Origin: Aureococcus anophagefferens
Taxonomy: Eukaryota > Sar > Pelagophyceae > Pelagomonadales > Pelagomonadaceae
Direction: 5' to 3'
Length of the DNA stretch: 64,000 bases
Assembly (NCBI RefSeq): GCF_000186865.1
Contig: NW_008705565.1
Coordinates: forward strand, 315,927-379,926
The notes below the pieces were generated by a model. It searched no databases. It saw only the letters and a list, made by a program, of their open reading frames with translations, and had not been told where the DNA came from. This document shows positions 7,674-17,032 of this stretch, piece by piece; the stretch's first letter is position 1, and each line of letters opens with the position of its first letter. The translations under genes were made by a program, and so were the position numbers.

Positions 7674-9146
7674 ATGATGGTTCGCATCGCGGCCTTGTGC
7701 ACGCTGGCCGGCGCCGCGGCGCTCTCCGTGTCGCGCGCGCCCTTGGAGGCGCCGCTGCTCTCCTCTCCCGTCTACTCCTTGGCGACGCTGAACGGCGACG
7801 ACTCGACGAATATGAATATCTGCACCTACGCCACTCCTGTCGGTATCCGGCCCCAGCGGCGCTGGACGCTGAGCCTCTACCGCGGCACGCGGTCCCACGC
7901 GAACTTCGCCGCGCGGCGCCGCGGCGTGCTCCAGCTGCTGCGCGAAGCGCACGCGCCGGCGACGCACGCGCTCGGCGGCGTGTCCGCGGCGAGGGTCGGC
8001 GCCGTCGACAAGGCGGCGGCGTGCGAGGCCCTGGGCCTCGACTGGGAGGCTTGCGGCGACTGGGACGAGCGCGTGCTGCCGGGCTGCGCGGCCTACCTGC
8101 GCCTCGTGGCCGTCGACGGCTCCGTGGACTGCGGCGACCACGAGGTCTTTATCTGTCGCGTCGCGGGCGGCTTCGGCGACGCCGGCAACCACCTCACGAC
8201 CGGCGAGCTCCGGCGGCTGGGGCTCATCACGGCGAAGGGCGCCGCCGTGGAGCCGGCGGCGGCCTTCGCCCCGGCGCCCGCGGCGGCCTTCCACCAGCCG
8301 GCCTTCGCCCCGCCGAAGCCGCGTTACGCGAACGCGCGCGCGCCGGAAGTTCCGGCAACCCCCGCGGACCCGCCGATCCGCAAACACAGCGCCACGATAC
8401 GCGAACAGGGCGAACCATTGCGCCCGGACACCGAAACCTCCGAGCAAGCCGAGCGGACGCCCGCGCCGCCGGCGGTCGAGGCCGAGGCCGAGGCCGCGCC
8501 GCCGCCGGAGGCGAGCTCCGACTCGGACGTCGTGGACGTCGAGTTCGCGGGCGCGCAGACCAACGGCGTCGCCGCCGCGAAGCTCCAGGACCTTCCGGAC
8601 GACGACGACGACCTCAAGGGCTTCTTGCTCGAGGCGCTCAAGGCCGTGGCCAAGGCCAAGGGCGTCGACGTGTCCGCGTGCTCCGAGAAGGCGGACCTCG
8701 TCGCCGCCATCCGCGCGGCGCCCGCCGCGGCGGAGCCCTCGAACAGCACGGCGAGCGGCCTCGATCTCGGCGCGGGCGACTACGACGGCGTCCTCAACTA
8801 CTACGAGAACGTCGCGGTGCGCCGCCTGACGAAGCAGATGGTCGCGCGCGTGCTCCAGGCCGCGAACCACTACGACGTTCTGGGCGTCGAGGTCGCGGCC
8901 GGGGACCGGGACGTCAAGGTCGCCTACCGCGACCTCGCGTTGCTCGTGCACCCGGACAAGTGCGGCGCGGACGGCGCGGCGGAGGCCTTCCAGAAGATCA
9001 ACGAGGCGAACGAGGTCCTCGGCGACTCGGCGAAGCGCGCGACCTACGACGCCGCGCGGGAGCGCCCGAAGTCGGACCTGCCGAAGGAAAAGTCGCCCGA
9101 AGGGCCGCGCAAATATCGCATTCGAAAAACAAGCTACGACGACTAA
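7674..9146 (+). CDS. Flavin-reductase-like domain fused to a C-terminal J domain
   Basis: 490 residues, single exon, start at ATG 7674 (a second ATG follows immediately). A short hydrophobic signal leads into SPVYSLATLNGDDSTNMNICTYATPVGIRPQRRWTLSLY, which resembles the start of the FMN-binding split barrel of flavin reductases. A Pro/Ala/Glu-rich linker spans about residues 195-300, and a SAP-like segment (LLEALKAVAKAKGVDVSACSEKADLVAAI) follows. The C-terminus is a J domain: HYDVLGVEV, the HPDK tetrapeptide in LLVHPDKCG, and FQKINEANEVLGD. J domains stimulate Hsp70 ATPases. The pairing of the two is unusual. A paralogue of the N-terminal half lies just downstream. Confidence 0.75.
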   Translation: MMVRIAALCTLAGAAALSVSRAPLEAPLLSSPVYSLATLNGDDSTNMNICTYATPVGIRPQRRWTLSLYRGTRSHANFAARRRGVLQLLREAHAPATHALGGVSAARVGAVDKAAACEALGLDWEACGDWDERVLPGCAAYLRLVAVDGSVDCGDHEVFICRVAGGFGDAGNHLTTGELRRLGLITAKGAAVEPAAAFAPAPAAAFHQPAFAPPKPRYANARAPEVPATPADPPIRKHSATIREQGEPLRPDTETSEQAERTPAPPAVEAEAEAAPPPEASSDSDVVDVEFAGAQTNGVAAAKLQDLPDDDDDLKGFLLEALKAVAKAKGVDVSACSEKADLVAAIRAAPAAAEPSNSTASGLDLGAGDYDGVLNYYENVAVRRLTKQMVARVLQAANHYDVLGVEVAAGDRDVKVAYRDLALLVHPDKCGADGAAEAFQKINEANEVLGDSAKRATYDAARERPKSDLPKEKSPEGPRKYRIRKTSYDD

Positions 9147-9363
9147 TGTCTTTGAATTGGCGACGCCTCGTCTCGGCTTCTCGCTCGAGGTGCGCCCGGC
9201 GCGTGACGCCAGGCCTGACGACTAACTGACGACCGCGTACTTCAACGTCGGAGGATGCCGTGTTTGGTTGAAGAGCGTCGACGACGTCCGACGACGGGTC
9301 TAAGCGGCGCTTGAGCTCGTCGCCGCCAGCGTCGCGCGCCGCAGCACGCCCACCTTTGCAACC

Positions 9364-9594
9364 ATGGCTCGCGTCGCAGCGCTCTTGTGCACGCTGACCG
9401 GCGCCGCGGCGCTCGCGGCGCCCGTGACGCGCGCGCCTTTGGAGGCGCCGCTGCTCGACGCGCCCGTCTACTCGCTCGCGACGCTGAACGGCGACGGCTC
9501 GAGCAACATGAATATCGTGACCTACGCCAGTCCCGTCGGCATCCGTCCCGAGCGGCGCTGGACGCTGAGCCTCTACCGCGGCACGCGGTCCCAC
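9364..9594 (+). CDS. Tandem paralogue of the flavin-reductase-like gene, cut by assembly gap
   Basis: 77 residues are visible before the gap. They match the start of the preceding gene almost residue for residue: LTGAAALAAPVTRAPLEAP, PVYSLATLNGDGSSNMNIVT, YASPVGIRPERRWTLSLYRG and TRSH. It has its own ATG (9364, context ACCATGG) and signal-like N-terminus, so it is a separate tandem copy. Whether it also carries a J domain cannot be seen. Confidence 0.8.
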
Positions 9595-10171
9595 NNNNNN
9601 NNNNNNNNNNNNNNNNNNNNNNNNNNNNNNNNNNNNNNNNNNNNNNNNNNNNNNNNNNNNNNNNNNNNNNNNNNNNNNNNNNNNNNNNNNNNNNNNNNNN
9701 NNNNNNNNNNNNNNNNNNNNNNNNNNNNNNNNNNNNNNNNNNNNNNNNNNNNNNNNNNNNNNNNNNNNNNNNNNNNNNNNNNNNNNNNNNNNNNNNNNNN
9801 NNNNNNNNNNNNNNNNNNNNNNNNNNNNNNNNNNNNNNNNNNNNNNNNNNNNNNNNNNNNNNNNNNNNNNNNNNNNNNNNNNNNNNNNNNNNNNNNNNNN
9901 NNNNNNNNNNNNNNNNNNNNNNNNNNNNNNNNNNNNNNNNNNNNNNNNNNNNNNNNNNNNNNNNNNNNNNNNNNNNNNNNNNNNNNNNNNNNNNNNNNNN
10001 NNNNNNNNNNNNNNNNNNNNNNNNNNNNNNNNNNNNNNNNNNNNNNNNNNNNNNNNNNNNNNNNNNNNNNNNNNNNNNNNNNNNNNNNNNNNNNNNNNNN
10101 NNNNNNNNNNNNNNNNNNNNNNNNNNNNNNNNNNNNNNNNNNNNNNNNNNNNNNNNNNNNNNNNNNNNNNN
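9595..10171. other. Assembly gap (577 N)
   Basis: Run of N between the 5' part of the flavin-reductase paralogue and the DUF1499-like end. The nearly identical neighbouring gene at 7674 may explain why this part did not assemble. The true gap length is unknown, so frame continuity across it cannot be judged. Confidence 0.95.
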
Positions 10172-10496
10172 CCTCTCCGTGGAGTTCGTCGACGACGCGA
10201 GCCTCTACCTCCGCGCGACGGCGGACACGGTCGTCAAGGGCGGCCGCGCCGTCGACAAGGACGACGTCGAGTTCGTCGTCGACGAGAAGAAGTCCTTCGT
10301 CTTCTACCGGTCCGCGAGCCGCGAGTCCATCTTCTTCTTCCCGGCGCAGAACCTCTACAGCGTGCCCCTCGGCGACGACGGCACGAACCAGGCGCGCCTC
10401 GAGAGCATACGCACGAAGCTCGGCTGGGAGAGCATGGGCGCGCGCTCCGAGGACGTCGACGACGACCCCGCGTCCTACCAGCCCCTGCGGCGGTGA
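10172..10496 (+). CDS. C-terminal part of a DUF1499-like protein (5' end in gap)
   Basis: About 107 residues, open from the gap to the TGA at 10494-10496. The segment VDKDDVEFVVDEKKSFVFYRSASRESI followed by NQARLESIRTKLGW matches the DUF1499 pattern (acidic VEF strand, RSASR, then an Arg-rich helix). Between RSASR and the final helix it has an aromatic insertion (FFFPAQNLYSVP). Several plant and algal DUF1499 proteins are plastid-located. It could be the end of the flavin-reductase paralogue or of a separate gene; the gap prevents a decision. Confidence 0.6.
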
Positions 10497-10574
10497 GCGT
10501 AATTAGCCGGTAGTGCCAAGCCAATCGTGCACTGCACGCACGCTCTTGTTGAGGTCGTCAACCGTAACAAAAGC

Positions 10575-11168
10575 ATGGCGCCGTGCTGCCCGTCGTCGCG
10601 CAGCGCCAAGATCCAAGACGAGCCCGTGCGGCAGCTGCTCGTCGTCGGCGCCGCCGGCGCCGGCAAGTCGACGCTGTTAAAACTGCTGAAGCAGCGCTTC
10701 GACGCCGCGAGCGCGCGGAAAAAAAGGGGGCAGCCCGAGGCGCCGCCGGCCGCGCTGCCGGCGACGCGGCCGACCGTCGGCGTCGAGGTCGAGCACGTGT
10801 CCGCGCCCGCGAGCCGCATCATGCTGCAGGAGGTCGGCGGCTGCATGACGCTCATGTGGGAGCGCTTCTACGAGCCCTGCGCCGCGATCCTGTACGTCGT
10901 CGACGCGACCGACGCGGCGACGCTCGCGGCCGCGTGGGTCGAGCTGTTGACGCTGCTCGAGGACGGCCGGTCCCGGGGCAAGCGCGTCACCGTCGTCCTC
11001 AACGCCAAGGGCGAACCGGAGCGCGCGGCCGCGGCCGCGCGGTTCCTCGGCCTCCACCGGCTCGGCGCGCGCGTCGCCGTGCTCGCGGGCAGCGCGAGCG
11101 ACGGCGCCTTCGTCGACGCCGTCCGGGCCGCCGTCGTCGAGACGACGGCGCTCGTAACGCCGGCCTAG
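10575..11168 (+). CDS. ARL16: ARL16-like small GTPase
   Basis: 197 residues, single exon, ATG at 10575. The P-loop GAAGAGKST is near residue 22. A charged insertion is followed by TRPTVGVEVEHV (switch I region with the conserved TVG) and by IMLQEVGGCMTLMWERFYEPCAAILYVVDATD. The EVGGCM with a following W is a hallmark of ARL16, which has ELGGCM in place of the DVGGQ of other Arf/Arl proteins; the catalytic Gln is therefore absent. The guanine-specificity region reads VVLNAKGEPE rather than NKxD, also a typical loss in this group. ARL16 is linked to cilia and ER/Golgi traffic in animals. The N-terminus has no Gly2 myristoylation site. Confidence 0.85.
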   Translation: MAPCCPSSRSAKIQDEPVRQLLVVGAAGAGKSTLLKLLKQRFDAASARKKRGQPEAPPAALPATRPTVGVEVEHVSAPASRIMLQEVGGCMTLMWERFYEPCAAILYVVDATDAATLAAAWVELLTLLEDGRSRGKRVTVVLNAKGEPERAAAAARFLGLHRLGARVAVLAGSASDGAFVDAVRAAVVETTALVTPA

Positions 11169-11187
11169 GGTCCTTAGGGCGGCGGCG

Positions 11188-12613
11188 CTCACTCGAGGAG
11201 GGCGAGCGCGCGGTCCGTGCTCGCGAGCGCGCGGACGACGTCGACGGCGGCGGACCGGCGGAGGACGAACTGCTCGTCGAGCTTGTAGAGCGCCTCGAGG
11301 GCGTCGACCTCCGTGGGCGTCAGGTCCGGGTGCCAGAAGTCGACGACGAGCCAGTAGGCGGCGGCGCCGCCGTCGTTGGCCGTCGCGTGCTTGAACGTCG
11401 AGTCGACGACGACGGGCCCCTCGCGCGGCGGCGCGTCGCCGACGACGACGGCGCCGCCGCCGCCCGCGAGGGGCGCGTAGAGCGTCAGCACGTGGTTCTG
11501 GAGCTCGCTGTGGCTCGGCGTGCGCGTGCCCGGCTGCTGGGCCATGATGGACACGTGGCGCGGCCCATAGGGGCAGCCCTCGAGCGCCGCGAGCGTCTCC
11601 GGGAACGCGTCTTTCCCGAGCGCCGTCGCGCGAAAGTACGCGGCCAGCGCCGCCGTCGCCCGGCCGTGGGTCTCGGCGCGTTTCGGCGGCGCCGCCGCGG
11701 CGGGCTTCGTGACGCTCTCGACGAAGAAGGGCGCCGGCGGCGTCGACAGGCGCCGCTCGGGCGCGTCGTCGTCGTCGCCGAAGGCGTCGTCGAGCGCCTC
11801 GAGCGACGCGGCGAGCGACGCGCCGTCGTCGCGGCTCGACGCGGCCAGGGGCGACTCGTCGAGCTCGCCGAAGTCGTCGCTGAAGTCCGTGCCGAACTCC
11901 TCCTCGAAGAACTGGTCCGTCCGCAGGTACTGGCCCCGGTCCTCGGCGTCGTCGTCGGCCGCCGCCGCGGCGCCGCCGCCGTCCGCGGCGAGCGCGGCGC
12001 GCAGGGCCGCCTCGGCGAGCTCGCCGCCGCCGAGGGCGTCGAGCTTCGCCACGAGGTCCGACGCCCAGGCCGGCGCGTCCCAGGTCGGCGCGGCGCGCAG
12101 GCCCGCGTAGCAGTGGAGCGCCGCGACGCGCCGCGCGCCGCCGTCGGTCTCCGCGAGCGAGCAGGGCGCGTAGCGGCTCACGAACTCCGTGCGGTTCCGG
12201 CCCCGGGCCGACAGCGAGATGATGCGGTGCGCCGTGAGGTGGTGCGCCAGCCGCAGGGCCGCGGCCTCGCCCTCGGCCGCGCGCGCCCTCGCGACCCAGC
12301 CGTCGCCGTCGTACTCGCGCCAGAACGCCGCGTCCCAGGGGCCGTCGACGCCCGGCGCCGTCTTCGCCTTCGCGAGCGCCTCCTCGATGGACTCGTAGAA
12401 CTCCGCCTCCTCGGCCGTCGCCGGCGCCTCGAAGAGCGACGGCAGACCGTCGAGGGCCGGGTTGGGCGCCGGCGCCGCGGCGACGGCGGGCGCCACCTCC
12501 GGCGACGCCTCGTCGACGAAGGTGGACCGCGCGGCGGTCGTCACCCGCGGCGCAGCGCCGTGCTGGAACGCGCCGGCGCTCTGCAAAAGGAGGAGCACCT
12601 TCAGGCCTTCCAT
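11188..12613 (-). CDS. Aspartyl/asparaginyl beta-hydroxylase-like 2OG oxygenase with signal peptide
   Basis: About 474 residues, start at ATG 12613 directly before a hydrophobic signal (EGLKVLLLLQSAGAF). A long acidic and alanine-rich region precedes the catalytic domain in the last third: PGTRTPSHSELQNHVLTLYAPL with the first His, VVVGD, GPVVVDSTFKHATAND with the distal His, and YWLVVDFWHPDLTPTE. This order is diagnostic for the AspH/LPS-hydroxylase family. These enzymes hydroxylate Asp/Asn side chains or lipids using Fe(II) and 2-oxoglutarate. The signal suggests an ER or secretory location, or plastid entry. The stop is 20 bases from that of the convergent ARL16 gene. Confidence 0.85.
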
Positions 12614-12776
12614 ATCGCTTGCACGGCCTGAGCACTTCACGTCAACGACATCGTCGGCGACGGGCGGATCGTGCCGTCGAGGTGTACGCCGCGCGCGCCG
12701 GGGATGCCACCCCGAGCGCTCGCACGCATCGCGAGCTACACCACGAGCATCCTCGCATCGTCGAAAAAGCGGCGCC

Positions 12777-15700
12777 TTACCCCTCCTCGCCCTCGTCGTC
12801 GGAGGGCTGGTCGTGCCAGTCGGTCCGCGCGAGGCACTCCGCCGCCTCCTTGAGCGCGTCGAGGAGCCCCGCGTTCGTGTGCTGCTTGAGGTCGTCGCAC
12901 GCCTGCGTGAGCGCGGCCATGAGCGCGTCGTCGTCGTTGAGCTTGAGCCGCGCCTTGCGGTCGTGGAGGCAGTTGGCGAGGCAGTAGGCGCCGCGGTGCA
13001 CGAGGCTCGGCTCCTTGGACCGGAGCACGTGGTCGAGCGCCGCCTTGCCCCTGTTGTCCGCGATGGCGCGCGCGACGTCCGCGTCGCCCTCCGATGCCAT
13101 GGCGAGGCAGCCGATGGCGGCGCGGGCGAGCTGGACGTCGCCCTTGCCGCCGTCGGCCTCGTCGTCCTCCTGCGCGAACGCGAGCCAGAGCTTGATCTTG
13201 TCCGGCTTCAGCAGGTGCGCGATCATGTCGCGGTCGGGCACCATGTTCGTCAGCGCCTCCGTCGCCGCGCGCTGGACCTCGTCGTTGTCCGAGAACTGGA
13301 GGTACTCCAGCGCGTGGATGCCCTTGTTCGCCGCGACGCGGCGCCGCGCGGTCTCGCCGAGGCTCAGCAGGTTCGTCAATCCTAAAAGCGCCTCGAAGTG
13401 CACCAAATCGTTGACCTTGAGCTGCTTGCAGAGCCAGAGCAGGGGGCGGATGCCCGCGAGGCGCTGGGCGTCCGTCAGCCGGTTCGGGTCCGTCGTCACG
13501 AGGATCTTCGCCGCCGCGTGGCCCGCGAAGATCCGGCACTTGTCCGACCGGTCGCCGCCGGCCTCGCTGAGCGCGACGGCGGCTTTGAAGCCGCCCTGCT
13601 GCACGAGCGTCCCCCGCAGGTTCTCGTCCTTGGCCAGCGCCACGAGCGTCGCCGCGAGGTGCTCGGACGTGAGCGGCGACGGGTCCGTGGCCGCGAGGTT
13701 CGCGAGCGCCAAGACGCCGTCGGCCATCGCGAGCTTGACGCACCGCGCGCCGCAGAGGTCCGCCGTGTCCGTGTCGGCGTCGTCCTCGGCCTTTTGCTTC
13801 GTGATGCGCTGGAGCTCGTCGTACTGCTCCGCGGTGATGTCCATCTCCTTGTCCGCGAAGTGGCGCCGCCGGAGCTCGTCGTTCGTGACCGTCAGGTTCG
13901 CGAAGACGCAGCTCAGGCCGTAGGCCACGGGGTCGCTGCCCTTGGAGGCCGACGCCAGCGCCGTCAACGACGGCAACGCCGCGCCGCAGCGGCCGCTGCC
14001 GTGGGCGAGCTCCTCCTTGACGGACGACGCGGACGCCATCGCCGCGACGACCTCGACGGCGCGCTCGACGGCCGCGACGCCGTCGTCGCCGTCGCCGACG
14101 CCCTCGGCGACCTCCTCCTTGCGCTTCAGAGCATCGCGCAGCAGGGCCACGGCGCTGTCGAGGAGGCGGCCCGTCTCCCGCGCGCCGCTCTTGAGCGCCT
14201 TGGCGGCGAGCCCTAACTTCGCAACCGCGCACGCGGCCGCGGACCGCACGGCCGTCGACGCGCCGTCCTCCATGAGCCGCTCGAGCGTGCCCGACGCCAC
14301 GAGGGGCTGCAGCAGCACGCGGCCCTCGTTCGTGCTCGCGCAGGCGCTCAGCGCCTCCGCGCCGAGCGCCTCGCCGAGCGGCTCGCGCGCGCCCAGGAGC
14401 CGCACGACGTCGACGACGCCCTCGGGGCAGCAGTCGCCCTCGACGGCCAGCGCGGCGAAGTGGCCGCAGGCGAGGTGGCAGGCGCCGACCAAGCCCGCGC
14501 CGCGGCGCTTGCGCGCGAGGTCGCGGCTCCAGTCGCCCGCGGACGCCTCGGCCGCCAAGGGGTCCGCGAGGCCCGCGGGGAACGACGACACCCACGCGTC
14601 GTCCGAGACGCCGCCCGCCGCGACGAGCGCCGCGACGAGCGACGCCGGCGCGGCCTCGTCGGGCGACTCCCACTCGAACTCGACGTCGGACACCGCCGGG
14701 TCGCCGCGGCGCGCGACGGCGCGGCAGACGCGCGCGACGGCCGCCTGCGCCTTGCGCCGCTCGCCGTCGTGCTTCGCGTCGAGGAGCGCCCAGAGCCCGC
14801 CCAAAACGCCGCGCCGCACGGGGCCGTCGGGCAGCTCGAGCACCTTGCCCAGGCGCCGCGCGCGGCACCGCCGCAGGTCCTCCTGTTCTTTCGCGTCCGC
14901 CGCGCGGCGCTCCCGCGCCTCCGCGTGGCCGGGCTTCGACGCCTCGAACATGGCCGCGAGGCCCTTCTTCTTCTTCGCGGCCTCCTTGGAGAGCTCCGGC
15001 GCGAGCCAGCGCACGAGCAGGTCGAGGCCGAGCTCGCGGACGCGCCGCGTCCCGCTCGCGAGCGCCCGGGCGACGACGACGACGGCCGCGCCGTCCGCGG
15101 CCGCCCGTAGCCGCGCGGGCGTCAGGTCCGCGTCGTCGTCGCTGGCGTCGCCGTCGCCCTCGACGACGGCGTCGTCGTCGATGTCCAGCGCCGCCTCCTC
15201 CGCCGCCGCGGCCTCGTCCGCCGCTCCTCGTCGGCTTCGGGCGCGGCCTCGCACAACGCCGCCGCGAGGCCGAGCGCCGCGGGCGCCGCGTCGCCGCCGA
15301 GGAACCCCTCGCCCTCGCGCCGCAGCACGCCCGCGACCTGCCAGACCATGGACGGCTCCAGCGCGCCCGCGTGCCGCGCGGCGGCCGCGAGCATGCGCAC
15401 CGCCGCGCGCCGGACCTCGCCGTCCTCGGTCTTCGACTTCGCGCTCGCGCAGGCCGCGTCGCAGGCGCCGTACTTCCAGAGGGCCCGCGCCGCGGCCTCG
15501 TCCTCGACGGCGCAGCGCGCGCCGGAGACGAAGAGGCCCTTGCGCTTCCGCGCGTCGCCGTCGGCCTCGCCGCTCTCGACGCATTTCGAGATCTTCAAAG
15601 CGAGCTGCACCGCGGGCGACTCGTGGGCGCCCTCCTGTTTCAGGGTCGCGCTCAGGCGCTCCTTGACGCTCCTCGCGAGGGCGACGGCCTCGCGGTTCGC

Positions 15701-16015
15701 CGGCTCGAGGCGCACGCAGGCCTTCAAATCGCGGAACGCGTCCGCGAGCTCGCCGAGACCGTCGCGCGCGCGCGCGCGGCGGTAGTAGGCCTTGGCCTTG
15801 GAGCCGTCGAGCGCGAGCGCGCCGTCGCAGTCCGCGACGCAGGCGGCGAAGGCCTCGAGGCGCAGGTGGCACGCGGCGCGGTTGCTCAGGATCGCCACGC
15901 GCAGCGGCGCGTCGTCCGTCTTCTCCAGGGCCGCCGTGTAGGCGTCGATGGCCTTCTGGTCCTCGCCCTTGGCGAAGTGGGCGTTGCCCGTCGCCTTTAG
16001 TGCTTGCGCGTCCAT
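12777..16015 (-). CDS. UNC45: UNC-45 family myosin co-chaperone (TPR + UCS), one apparent frameshift
   Basis: Start at ATG 16015, stop 12777-12779, about 1,078 residues if one base is restored. The N-terminal TPR domain (ALKATGNAHFAKGEDQKAIDAY, LSNRAACHLRL, KAYYRRARARDGLG) would bind Hsp70/Hsp90 C-termini. A central armadillo-like region and the C-terminal UCS domain follow (FANLTVTNDE, GVLALANLAATDPS, FEALLGLTNLLS, RAATEALTNMVPD, RAAIGCLAMASE), which folds myosin heads. The two halves are in different frames: the shift lies at about 15218-15228 in an Ala/Glu-rich stretch between LCEAAPEADEE and DEAAAAEEAALDID. No intron fits. A missed base in assembly is more likely than a true mutation because both halves are intact. 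Confidence 0.88.
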
Positions 16016-16541
16016 TCGCGGTCTTAGCGGTCTGGCTGCGCGCAGCACGGCGGCAGGATGCGCGCCTCGCGATGGATGATAAAAGGCTGCGGCAATTCGT
16101 TGCTTCTTGAAGCTAAGTTGAAGAAATTACCGGGACTTCGACGTATGTGGCGACGCGGACGTCCCGTCGGTGGATAGCGGCCGCCGCGCGTCGGTCTTCG
16201 GACCGCATTCGGCGGGTGGCTGGCGAAGTCTCGCAGCGCGCGCAGCACCGCGTCGTCCTTCTCCGGCGCAGTTCGTCCTCATCGCCGCCCCATCAGCGCC
16301 GGCACGACCCGTAGACGCCGCGGGGCAGCCGCCAGCCGGGAGATGCAGCTGTCCCGTGATCCGTCGCCGCGCGCGCGGCGTGCGCAAAGCCTGCGCAACG
16401 ACGCGCTGATAGCCTGCGCCGATGTTGCCGCGGCCGATCAGCCACACCCTCGCTCGTCTGCAAGCCGCCGCCGTAGAACAGGGCCGCGCCGTACAGAAAC
16501 TCCGCGCGCGAGTCCACCGGCTCCGCCTGCCGCAGACAAAC
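16016..16541. other. Divergent intergenic region
   Basis: 526 bases between the UNC-45 start and the small membrane protein. Reading frames here are composition artefacts. I see no repeat or RNA gene; it probably contains two promoters. Confidence 0.4.
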
Positions 16542-16781
16542 ATGTCGATCCACCAGCGCCTCATCTCGAAGCTGAGCGCGATGCCCAACGCCCAAGTCAT
16601 GGTCGGCGCGTCGGCGGCGATGGGCTTCGGCTCCTTCTGCTGCTGCATGGTGTACAACACGATCTACAAGAGCGGCACGCCCGGCACGTGGAACAGCTCC
16701 CTCTGGACCGAGGCGACGAACGCCTACATGAAGTACCAGGTCGCCGACCCCATGAGCTACCCGGAGGTCCGCGGGAAGTGA
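16542..16781 (+). CDS. Small single-pass membrane protein, unknown
   Basis: 79 residues from ATG 16542 (SIHQRLISKL...). One hydrophobic, Gly/Cys-rich segment lies near residues 22-40 (MVGASAAMGFGSFCCCMVYN), containing three adjacent Cys. A polar tail rich in Trp and Tyr follows (GTWNSSLWTEATNAYMKYQVADP). The compact build resembles small subunits of mitochondrial respiratory complexes, but I recognise no family. It could extend further 5', as the frame is open, but the upstream part is Arg-rich and unlike protein. A GC-rich stretch downstream (16800-16930) could form a strong hairpin. Confidence 0.55.
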   Translation: MSIHQRLISKLSAMPNAQVMVGASAAMGFGSFCCCMVYNTIYKSGTPGTWNSSLWTEATNAYMKYQVADPMSYPEVRGK

Positions 16782-17032
16782 AAAAACGGCTCGATTCGCC
16801 GGGTCCGAACCCCGCGGGCCCGGCGGCGCCCCGAGGCCCGGCGTCGGCGCGGCGTCGGCGCGGCGGCGCGCCGACCGCCGCGGGCCCGCCGCCCCGCCCC
16901 CGGGGGGTCGAACGCGCCGCGGTCGCGCGGCGCGTTTCAAAACGTTTATCTAAGATTGTATAGCTCGCCTCCTCCGGGGCCGCCGCTGCTCGACGAACGG
17001 GAAACCAAATTAGGCGCGCGCGCGCGAAGAAC

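Noticed and set aside
8320..8445. Possible unspliced introner in the linker of the flavin-reductase/J-domain gene
   Set aside because: Codon use changes here, but I found no 8-bp duplication and no insert starting CGGCGTC or CGGGGC; left as linker.
7404..8951. Long minus-strand open frame opposite the flavin-reductase/J-domain gene
   Set aside because: The plus strand holds clear domains. The minus frame is an Arg/Val/Ala/Gly-rich composition artefact of GC-rich third positions; many similar antisense frames occur in the window.
15210..15235. Intron explaining the UNC-45 frame change
   Set aside because: The two frames meet within about 15 bases and no donor/acceptor pair fits; a one-base indel is simpler.
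16800..16935. tRNA-like GGGTCCGAACCC segment in a GC-rich stretch
   Set aside because: No acceptor, D or anticodon arm can be drawn around it; it is part of a GC-rich low-complexity region. No convincing tRNA was seen anywhere in the window.
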